Source: SCGC-AG-212-J23 sp035649175 (GTDB taxonomy: Bacteria; Pseudomonadota; Gammaproteobacteria; Burkholderiales; SG8-39). From it: a DNA stretch of 13,173 nt. The notes under the pieces were generated by a model, which saw only the letters and a list, made by a program, of their open reading frames with translations, was not told the origin of the DNA and did no database searches. The position numbers were made by a program, and so were the translations under genes. Where the stretch lies: NCBI GenBank assembly GCA_035649175.1, contig DASRKB010000002.1:1-13173 (forward strand). Reading direction: 5' to 3'. Below are positions 6,134-11,055 of the stretch, piece after piece; the stretch's first letter is position 1, and every line of letters begins with the position of its first letter.

Positions 6134-6982
6134 ATGGGAGGAAGGAAGGCGACGGTGCTCTTCGCCGAAGTGAGCGACGCGACCCTCGACGCGCTCGGCG
6201 CCTGCCTGAACCACCTGCGCGCAGCCACGACGGCCGCCGGCGGGCGGGTGGTGAAGACCATCGGCGAAGGTCTCATGGCGCTCTTTCCCTCGGCCGACGC
6301 CGCCGCGGCGGCCGCAGCCTCCATGCAGAAGGCGATGGAAGCGATGCCGGAGGGCTCGCGGCGCCCGGGCGTGCGGATCGGCTTCCACAGCGGCCCGGTC
6401 ATCAACCGCGAGGACGGGGACGTGTTCGGCGAAACCGTGAACCTCGCCGCGGGCCTCGCGCGGCAGGCCGCGCGCGAGCAGATCCTCACCTCCGCCACCA
6501 CCGCGCAGGGGATGGGCGAGGCCTACCGCGCCTGCCTGCGCCGGCTCTACGCGGTCGAGCTGAAGGGCAAGTCCGTGGAGGTCGACCTCTGCGAGCTGCT
6601 CTGGCGCGTGGGCAACGACACCGACACCTTCGACGCGAGGATGCGTGCGCCGCGCGCCAAGCCGCAGCTGCTGCGCCTCATCCACGGCGGCGTGGAGATC
6701 CAGCGCCGGCGCGAGCCGGACTCCTTCACCATCGGCCGCGAGGACGACTGCGACCTCGTGATCCACCATCACCTGATCTCGCGCCATCACTGCTCCATCC
6801 AGCGCCGCGGCGACAAGTTCGTGCTCGCCGACCAGAGCTCCAACGGCACCTTCGTCACCATCGAGGGCGACACCGAGTTCCCCCTGCGCCGCGAGGAGTT
6901 CATCTTGCGCCGCAAGGGCGTCATCTCCCTCGGCCAGCCGCGCGAGGGCTCCGAGTACTTCGTCGAATTCATCCTGGAGTAG
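6134..6982 (+). CDS. Degenerate class III cyclase domain fused to a C-terminal FHA domain
   Basis: The 282-residue cytoplasmic protein has two domains. Residues 5-155 follow the class III adenylate/guanylate cyclase fold: ATVLFAEVSDAT (6-17), GGRVVKTIGEGLMALF (36-51), VRIGFHSGPV (80-89) and DVFGETVNLAAGLA (96-109). Three catalytic positions differ: both metal-binding Asp are Glu (Glu12, Glu45), and the transition-state Arg four residues after Asn103 is Gly107. The cyclase is therefore probably inactive or altered. The FHA domain (about 177-278) keeps its phosphothreonine-binding residues: GRE (201-203), ISRHH (215-219) and SSNGTF (235-240). A role as a phospho-dependent adaptor is an inference. 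ATG 6134 lies 22 bases after the previous stop with only a weak AGG upstream, so it is likely translated as part of the operon. No kinase or phosphatase gene is nearby. Confidence 0.85.
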   Translation: MGGRKATVLFAEVSDATLDALGACLNHLRAATTAAGGRVVKTIGEGLMALFPSADAAAAAAASMQKAMEAMPEGSRRPGVRIGFHSGPVINREDGDVFGETVNLAAGLARQAAREQILTSATTAQGMGEAYRACLRRLYAVELKGKSVEVDLCELLWRVGNDTDTFDARMRAPRAKPQLLRLIHGGVEIQRRREPDSFTIGREDDCDLVIHHHLISRHHCSIQRRGDKFVLADQSSNGTFVTIEGDTEFPLRREEFILRRKGVISLGQPREGSEYFVEFILE

Positions 6983-6991
6983 CATCCGGGC

Positions 6992-7345
6992 ATGGGCAGA
7001 CTCGTGCTGGCCTTCGCGGCCTTGCTTTTCTCCGTGGGCGCATCTGGCCAGGAGTACGCGGGCATCTGGACCGCGAAGCATCCCAACGGCAGCGTGGTGA
7101 CGCTCGAGCTCGAGCAGAGCGGGCCCGGCGGCGTAACCGGCAAGCTGCAGGGCAGCGGCGCGAGATTCGACGTCGATGCGGAGGTGCGCGCCGACGGCAT
7201 CGTCGGCCTGGTGAGCGGCGACAACGCCATGGTCTACCTGACCGGGCGGCTGAGCGGCGAGACGCTCAACATCCTCCTCATGGAGCCCAAGGCGAACGGC
7301 GAGCCCGACGAGGCCACTCGCCGCATCATCCGCTTCACGCGCTAG
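6992..7345 (+). CDS. Small exported protein of unknown function, 117 aa
   Basis: Residues 1-19 form a typical signal peptide (MGRLVLAFAALLFSVGASG, likely cut before Gln20), so the mature chain of about 98 residues is periplasmic or secreted. The mature part alternates hydrophobic strands with Gly-rich turns: IWTAKHPNGSVVTLELEQSG, then GVTGKLQGSG and LTGRLSGETLNILLM. This suggests a small beta-barrel or beta-sandwich, but no named family was recognised. It has no Cys and no lipobox. ATG 6992 lies nine bases after the upstream stop, and a GGAG at 6976-6979 within the preceding coding end may serve as ribosome site. It is the last gene of the probable gshA operon. Its stop is followed within ten bases by the palindromic doublet at 7354-7437, which may act as the 3' end structure. 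Confidence 0.75.
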   Translation: MGRLVLAFAALLFSVGASGQEYAGIWTAKHPNGSVVTLELEQSGPGGVTGKLQGSGARFDVDAEVRADGIVGLVSGDNAMVYLTGRLSGETLNILLMEPKANGEPDEATRRIIRFTR

Positions 7346-7353
7346 AGATCGGG

Positions 7354-7380
7354 GGAAATCGGGGTCAGAGCCCGATTTCC
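7354..7380 (+). repeat. Palindromic repeat copy D (extended variant)
   Basis: This is a 27-bp near-perfect palindrome. GGAAATCGGGGTC (7354-7366) pairs with GAGCCCGATTTCC (7368-7380) with a single mismatch around a central A. It extends the common core by AAAT/ATTT arms. It lies nine bases after the stop of the small exported protein and forms an inverted doublet with copy E. Confidence 0.88.
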
Positions 7381-7393
7381 GCGAGAACTTCTC

Positions 7394-7909
7394 TTAACCC
7401 AGGCGTGCCGGGAAATCGGGCTCTGACCCTGATTTCCACGTTCTCGGCCCCAGCGACCCCGGCAGATAGAGAGGATGCGCCGGCTCGCCGTCGCCGTTCA
7501 GCTTCAGAGCATGCAAAGCAATTCTTTCCGAGGAAAGAAGCGCCAGGACGCCGGCGGATCTTCCCAGGTGGGCGCCGTGGTTGCCCCAGGCGCACACCAC
7601 GATCGCGCACTCGCGCGCGGCGCGCACGATCGCCGCATCGTTGCCCGGCCCCACCGGGTCCTGCGCGCGCTTCATCTGGGCCGGGTCGGTCGCGCGCCAG
7701 CCGAAGAGATTGGTGACGACGAGCGCGCCGTAGCCCCAGCGCTCCGCATAGCGCCGCGCCCGCGTGCACGAGGGATCGAGCTTCACCTCGTCCGCCGTGC
7801 TCGGATTGAGCATGAGGAAGTTGGCGACCGGCCTCGAGGCGTCCCAGCAGCGCCACAGCAGGTAGCGCCAGCGGCGGCATCGCGAGAATTTCGCGCCGGA
7901 CGGGGTCAT
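7394..7909 (-). CDS. DUF1643 family protein, with a repeat-derived C-terminal tail
   Basis: The 171-residue protein matches the uncharacterised DUF1643 family. Signature blocks are FLMLNPSTAD (31-40), RRYAERWGYGALVVTNLFGWRATDP in two overlapping parts (52-76), DPVGPGND (84-91), VVCAWGNHG (104-112) and HPLYLP (145-150). The family's biochemical function is unknown to me, and it is often found in accessory DNA. The fold normally ends soon after HPLYLP. Here the chain continues through palindromic repeat copy E, so residues 158-167 (WKSGSEPDFP) are encoded by the repeat. ATG 7907-7909 has no Shine-Dalgarno sequence, and a -10-like TTTAAT lies upstream. It is divergent from the esterase at 7938 with only 28 bases between the start codons, so the two promoters must overlap. 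Confidence 0.85.
   Translation of the reverse strand: MTPSGAKFSRCRRWRYLLWRCWDASRPVANFLMLNPSTADEVKLDPSCTRARRYAERWGYGALVVTNLFGWRATDPAQMKRAQDPVGPGNDAAIVRAARECAIVVCAWGNHGAHLGRSAGVLALLSSERIALHALKLNGDGEPAHPLYLPGSLGPRTWKSGSEPDFPARLG
7411..7437 (-). repeat. Palindromic repeat copy E (inverted partner of D)
   Basis: Read on the minus strand, this 27-bp element equals copy D except for one base (ATCAGGG instead of ATCGGGG). It is separated from D by 30 bases. Such inverted doublets of palindromes are typical of REPIN/BIME arrangements. It lies within the end of the DUF1643 gene. Confidence 0.88.
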
Positions 7910-7924
7910 CGCTGAAATTCTGCA

Positions 7925-7930
7925 TTAAAT
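7925..7930 (+). promoter_or_regulatory. Candidate shared -10 region of the divergent DUF1643 and esterase genes
   Basis: TTAAAT ends seven bases before the esterase ATG on the plus strand. The overlapping minus-strand TTTAAT (7931-7926) points to the DUF1643 gene. The 28-base gap is too short for two separate promoters. No clear -35 is seen on either strand, so this is tentative. Confidence 0.3.
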
Positions 7931-7937
7931 TCGCCGC

Positions 7938-8810
7938 ATGACGCGGGTGTTCCTCGATTACGACCAGAAAGCGCTCGACGATGCGTACGACCAGTCGGTG
8001 TACGCGCCCAACCGTGCGCAGCTTCTCGCGCGCTTCGCCTCGACGAGCGAGTTGGCGCGCCGGCGGCTCGGCGCGCCGCAGCGGCTCGCCTACGGCGAGA
8101 AGCCGGTGGAGGGCATGGATTTCTATTCCGCGAATAAGGCGAACGCGCCGGTGAACGTCTTCGTGCACGGCGGGGCCTGGCGCGCCGGAGCGGCGAAGGA
8201 CTACGCGTTTGCGGCCGAGGTGCTGGTGCGCGCGGGCGCACACTATCTCGCGATCGACTTCGACAATGTGCTGGACACCAAAGGCGACCTCTTCCCCATG
8301 GCCGAGCAGGTGCGCCGCGCCATCGCCTGGGTATTCCGCAACATCTCGAGGTACGGCGGCGATCCCGAGCGTATCCACGTCTCTGCGACCTCTTCGGGCG
8401 CGCACCTCGCCGGCGTGGCGGCGAGCACCGACTGGCAGAAGGACTTCGGCTTGCCGGCGGGGCTTGTGAAGGGCTACGTGCTCGTCTCGGGCATGTACGA
8501 CCTGCGCGGCCCGCGGCTCTCCAAGCGCTCGCAGTACGTGAAGTTCACCGACGACATGGAGACGGCGCTTTCGCCGCGCCGCCACGTCTCGCGCGTGGCG
8601 GCGCCCATCACGCTCGTCTACGGCTCGCTCGAGACGCCGGAGTTCCAGCGCCAGTCGCGCGATTTCGCCGGCGCGCTGCGCGAGGCGCGCAAGGACTTCC
8701 AGCTCATCGTCGCCGAGGGCTACAACCACTTCGAGATCGCCGAGACGCTCGGCAACCCCTACGGCATCGCCGGCCGCGCGGTGCTCGAGCAGATGAAGAT
8801 CGGGGTCTGA
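7938..8810 (+). CDS. Alpha/beta hydrolase, kynurenine formamidase (arylformamidase)-like esterase
   Basis: The 290-residue cytoplasmic hydrolase has the N-terminal DYDQKALDDAYDQSVYAPN stretch (7-25) seen in arylformamidase-type esterases. It also has the oxyanion motif HGGAW (77-81), followed by DFDNVLDTKGDLFPMAEQ (107-124), an Asp or Glu in GSLETPEF (Glu232) and His264 in YNHFEI. The nucleophile elbow is unusual. Where the family has GHSAG it reads ATSSG (150-154), so Ser152 is the likely nucleophile but the first Gly is missing. Substrate specificity cannot be inferred; kynurenine pathway genes are absent from the window. ATG 7938 has no Shine-Dalgarno sequence. The stop codon TGA 8808-8810 lies within palindromic repeat copy F, which encodes the final Ile-Gly-Val. 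The gene converges with 8835-9398. Confidence 0.83.
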   Translation: MTRVFLDYDQKALDDAYDQSVYAPNRAQLLARFASTSELARRRLGAPQRLAYGEKPVEGMDFYSANKANAPVNVFVHGGAWRAGAAKDYAFAAEVLVRAGAHYLAIDFDNVLDTKGDLFPMAEQVRRAIAWVFRNISRYGGDPERIHVSATSSGAHLAGVAASTDWQKDFGLPAGLVKGYVLVSGMYDLRGPRLSKRSQYVKFTDDMETALSPRRHVSRVAAPITLVYGSLETPEFQRQSRDFAGALREARKDFQLIVAEGYNHFEIAETLGNPYGIAGRAVLEQMKIGV

Positions 8811-8816
8811 CCCCGA
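8800..8816 (+). repeat. Palindromic repeat copy F, supplying the esterase stop codon
   Basis: TCGGGGTCTGACCCCGA, a perfect palindrome with central T. Read in the esterase frame it gives ATC GGG GTC TGA. It carries the same flanks (GA before, ACT after) as copy G, 12 bases away. Confidence 0.92.
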
Positions 8817-8828
8817 ACTCGAGGGAGA

Positions 8829-8845
8829 TCGGGGTCAGACCCCGA
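8829..8845 (+). repeat. Palindromic repeat copy G, supplying the stop codon of the convergent gene
   Basis: TCGGGGTCAGACCCCGA, the same element as F with central A on this strand. Read on the minus strand in the frame of the nuclease-like gene it gives TTC GGG GTC TGA. With F it forms a doublet between two convergent genes and may act as a shared 3' hairpin structure. Confidence 0.92.
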
Positions 8846-9398
8846 ACTGGCGAGCGAGCAGGCGCCCGAGCGCCTCCTCGGCCATGAGCTCGATCGAGCG
8901 CTGCTCGGCGTAGCTGCGGGCGTTGTCGGTCACTTCGCCCGCGGCGACGTACAGGCGCTTCACGCCGCGCTCGGCGGTGGCGGCATCGAACTCGCGGATC
9001 GGCTCGATGCCGGTGCGCGTCGCCTTCCAGCGCCGGCAGGAGACGAGCGTGATGCGTCCTTCGCGCGTGAGCTCGAGGTCCGCCGCGCCGTCGGTCCGCT
9101 CCACCGCGTAGCCGTCGCGCCGGAATCCGGCTTCGAGCGCGTCGAGGAACTTCGGCGCGGAAAGCGCGCGCGCACGCTCGAGCGCCTGCGCGACGCGACG
9201 CGCGCTCGGCCGGCGCAGCCGCTGGTAGAGGACGTAGCCGGAGATGCCGAGGAACGGCAGCGCGCCGATCGCGGCGTACGGCGCAGGGAGGATGAGCCGG
9301 ATCAGCGCGAAGGCGGCGAAGCCGCCGAGCGCGCTCCACCACCACGGCGAGCGCAGCAGGACCGCGTAGAGGGAGTTCTGGGGCAGCTTCCAGGCCAT
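8835..9398 (-). CDS. Membrane-anchored restriction endonuclease-like (Mrr-type fold) protein
   Basis: The 187-residue protein has two membrane segments near the N-terminus (about 19-37 and 41-58), then a soluble domain (about 75-185) resembling the Mrr_cat/restriction endonuclease-like fold: a helix with FLDALEAGFRRDGYAV (84-99), GAADLELTREGRITLVSCRRWK (two adjoining parts, 104-125) and RLYVAAGEVTDNARSYA (148-164). Asp107 fits the metal-binding Asp. The usual QxK (here SCR, 120-122) carries Ser and Arg, so nuclease activity is doubtful. ATG 9396-9398 has GAGG (9403-9406) upstream. No methyltransferase is nearby, so a classical restriction system is unlikely. The gene's last codons and stop come from repeat copy G. 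It lies just after the terminator of the mucD-like gene, so its promoter must fall in or near that terminator, or it depends on read-through. Confidence 0.72.
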   Translation of the reverse strand: MAWKLPQNSLYAVLLRSPWWWSALGGFAAFALIRLILPAPYAAIGALPFLGISGYVLYQRLRRPSARRVAQALERARALSAPKFLDALEAGFRRDGYAVERTDGAADLELTREGRITLVSCRRWKATRTGIEPIREFDAATAERGVKRLYVAAGEVTDNARSYAEQRSIELMAEEALGRLLARQFGV

Positions 9399-9415
9399 GC
9401 TGCCTCAGATTCTAA

Positions 9416-9444
9416 GAAAAATGGGCCCCCGCTTTCGCGGGGGC
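9416..9444 (-). terminator. Rho-independent terminator of the mucD-like gene
   Basis: GCCCCCGC (9425-9432) and GCGGGGGC (9437-9444) form a perfect 8-bp stem around a 4-base loop. On the minus strand the stem is followed by CCATTTTTCTT (from 9424). This orientation ends leftward transcription of the protease gene, 130 bases after its stop codon. One arm doubles as the last unit of the adjacent tandem repeat. Confidence 0.85.
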
Positions 9445-9567
9445 GACTAGTTCAGCGGCGGCGGCTAGTTCAGCGGCGGCGACTATTCAGCGGGGCGGCT
9501 AATTCAGCAGCGGCGACTGTTCAGGGGGCGGCTAGTTCAGCGGCGGCGACTGTTCAGCGGGGGCGAC
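9442..9567 (-). repeat. Tandem repeat (minisatellite), about 7-8 imperfect units of 15-18 bp
   Basis: Plus-strand units follow GGCGRCTAGTTCAGCGGC, alternating GGCGAC and GGCGGC at the start. Units begin at about 9442, 9460, 9478, 9494, 9512, 9527 and 9545, with a partial eighth. Lengths of 18, 18, 16, 18, 15, 18 and 16 break any reading frame and several units contain TAG, so it is non-coding. It fills the gap between the mucD-like stop (9574) and its terminator, so it is transcribed as 3' untranslated RNA. Confidence 0.85.
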
Positions 9568-9573
9568 AACCGG

Positions 9574-10959
9574 CTAGCCGATGTCGACCGGAACGAAGAG
9601 GCTCGCCTCACCGCGCTTGATGAGGAGCGCGACCGGCCCCTTGGCATGCTCGACCGCGCTCTTCAGCTCAGCCGGGCTGTTCACCGGCTTGCCGTTCACG
9701 GAGGTGACGACGTCGCCACGGCGGATGCCGGCGCGCGCCGCAGGGCCGCTCGCGTTCTCCACGAAAAGCCCCTGCGCGCCGTCGAGCTGCTTCGCCTCGC
9801 CGTCGGTGAGGGGGCGCACCGCGAGGCCGAGCTTGCCCCCGTCGACCTCGCCCGCCGGGCCGGCTGCGATCTGCTCGGCCTTGAGCTCGCCGACGGTCAC
9901 CTCGATCGCGCGCTTCTTTCCCTCGCGCCACACCTCGAGGGTCGCTCTTGTCCCGGGCTTCACCGCGGCGATGAGCGGTGGCGCTTCCGCCGAGCGCTCG
10001 ATCGTCTTGCCGTTCACGCTGAGCAGCACGTCGCCCGCCTTGAGCCCCGCCTTGTCCGCCGGGCCGCCCGGCTCCACCGAGGAGACGAGCGCGCCGTACG
10101 GACGGTCAAGGCCGAAGGATTGCGCGAGCGACTGCGACACCTCCTGGATCGACACGCCGATGCGGCCGCGCGCGACCTTGCCGTGCTTCACGAGCTGCTG
10201 CTGCACATCGGCCGCGACGTTGATCGGGATCGCGAAGGACAGGCCCATGTAGCCGCCGGTGCGCGAGTAGATCTGCGAGTTGATGCCGATCACCTCGCCT
10301 TTCATGTTGAAGAGCGGCCCACCGGAGTTGCCCGGGTTCACCGCGGCGTCGGTCTGGATGAAGGGCACGTAGGTGCCCTCGGGCAGCGAGCGCGAGGTGG
10401 CCGAGACGATGCCCGCGGTCACGCTGTTCTCGAAGCCGAACGGCGAGCCGATGGCGAGGACCCACTCGCCCACCTTCACGTCCTTCGGGTCGCCGAGCTT
10501 GACGGTCGGCAGGTCCTTCGCGTCGATCTTCACCACCGCGATATCGGTGGGCTTGTCCACACCGAGCACCTTGCCCTCGAACTCGCGCCGGTCGGGCAGG
10601 CGCACGCGCACTTCCTCGGCGCCCTCGACCACGTGCGCGTTGGTGAGGACGATGCCGTCGGACTGCACGATGAAGCCCGAGCCCTGGCCCTGGCGCGGCG
10701 GCATGTTGGGCGCGCCCTCGCCAAAGCGGCGGAAGAAGTCGTAGAACGGCGTGCCGCGGAATTGCTCGATGTCTGGCCGTGCGGCGGCCGGCTGCATCGA
10801 CTGGCGAGAGGTGATGTTGACCACCGCGGACTTGTTGGCCTCCACGATGGCACTGAACTGCGGCAACGCCTGCGGCGCGCTCTGGGCTTGCGCGGGAGGC
10901 GCCCCCGGCACGACGAGCAGCGTCGAGGCGAGCGCTACGGCCGCGAATGCGGATCTCAT
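9574..10959 (-). CDS. mucD: Periplasmic Do/HtrA serine protease, MucD/DegP type
   Basis: This family degrades or refolds misfolded envelope proteins in the periplasm. The 461 residues comprise a signal peptide (1-25, cut after AQA or nearby), a trypsin-like domain (about 90-262) with the triad His109 (TNAHVV), Asp139 (TDIAVV) and Ser212 (GNSGGP), and two PDZ domains (about 266-356 and 375-461). The blocks VGEWVLAIGSPFGF and YVPFIQTDAAVNPG resemble Pseudomonas MucD more than DegP, but DegP/DegQ naming is also possible. The start is ATG 10957-10959, with AGGAGG at 10965-10970. An in-frame ATG at 10989 would overlap the apparent sigma-E -10 element and was rejected. The sigma-E promoter upstream fits an envelope-stress gene. 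Divergent oxidoreductase upstream; minisatellite and terminator downstream. The sequence looks intact. Confidence 0.93.
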   Translation of the reverse strand: MRSAFAAVALASTLLVVPGAPPAQAQSAPQALPQFSAIVEANKSAVVNITSRQSMQPAAARPDIEQFRGTPFYDFFRRFGEGAPNMPPRQGQGSGFIVQSDGIVLTNAHVVEGAEEVRVRLPDRREFEGKVLGVDKPTDIAVVKIDAKDLPTVKLGDPKDVKVGEWVLAIGSPFGFENSVTAGIVSATSRSLPEGTYVPFIQTDAAVNPGNSGGPLFNMKGEVIGINSQIYSRTGGYMGLSFAIPINVAADVQQQLVKHGKVARGRIGVSIQEVSQSLAQSFGLDRPYGALVSSVEPGGPADKAGLKAGDVLLSVNGKTIERSAEAPPLIAAVKPGTRATLEVWREGKKRAIEVTVGELKAEQIAAGPAGEVDGGKLGLAVRPLTDGEAKQLDGAQGLFVENASGPAARAGIRRGDVVTSVNGKPVNSPAELKSAVEHAKGPVALLIKRGEASLFVPVDIG

Positions 10960-10987
10960 GAATCCCTCCTTTTGGTTCTCGTGCTGC

Positions 10988-11017
10988 AAAAGACAAGCCC
11001 GTCGGCGGAGGAGTTCC
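10988..11017 (-). promoter_or_regulatory. Sigma-E (RpoE)-type promoter for the mucD-like gene
   Basis: On the minus strand GGAACTC (11017-11011) is followed after 16 bases by GTCTTTT (10994-10988). This agrees well with the RpoE consensus GGAACTT-N16-GTCTAA known from E. coli. Transcription would begin near 10982, leaving a leader of about 24 bases that contains the AGGAGG ribosome site of ATG 10959. DegP-class genes are classic sigma-E targets. Confidence 0.62.
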
Positions 11018-11018
11018 C

Positions 11019-11048
11019 GTCACAAGCGCCGCGAAGCTCCCTTATAGT
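11019..11048 (+). promoter_or_regulatory. Candidate promoter of the flavin oxidoreductase gene
   Basis: GTCACA (11019-11024, 4 of 6 matches to TTGACA), 18 bases, then TATAGT (11043-11048, 5 of 6 matches to TATAAT). Seven bases later comes the GTG at 11056. There is no Shine-Dalgarno sequence, so a leaderless transcript is likely. The same TATAGT-N7-GTG layout precedes the helicase. Confidence 0.45.
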
Positions 11049-11055
11049 GTCTAGC

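Noticed and set aside
5735..7081. A 448-codon minus-strand open frame over the PEP mutase-like and cyclase-FHA genes
   Set aside because: It spans two real plus-strand genes and has no domain features.
7898..7909. GGACGGGGTCAT at the DUF1643 start, resembling half of the palindrome
   Set aside because: Only one arm matches and no flank is shared; treated as chance.
8835..9398. A restriction-modification or defence island around the Mrr-like gene and the DUF1643 gene
   Set aside because: No methyltransferase, specificity subunit, other defence gene or integrase is present, and the neighbours are housekeeping genes.
9646..11046. Plus-strand extension of the oxidoreductase frame upstream to 9646
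   Set aside because: That stretch is antisense to the mucD-like gene and lacks family homology; the FAD domain begins right after GTG 11056.
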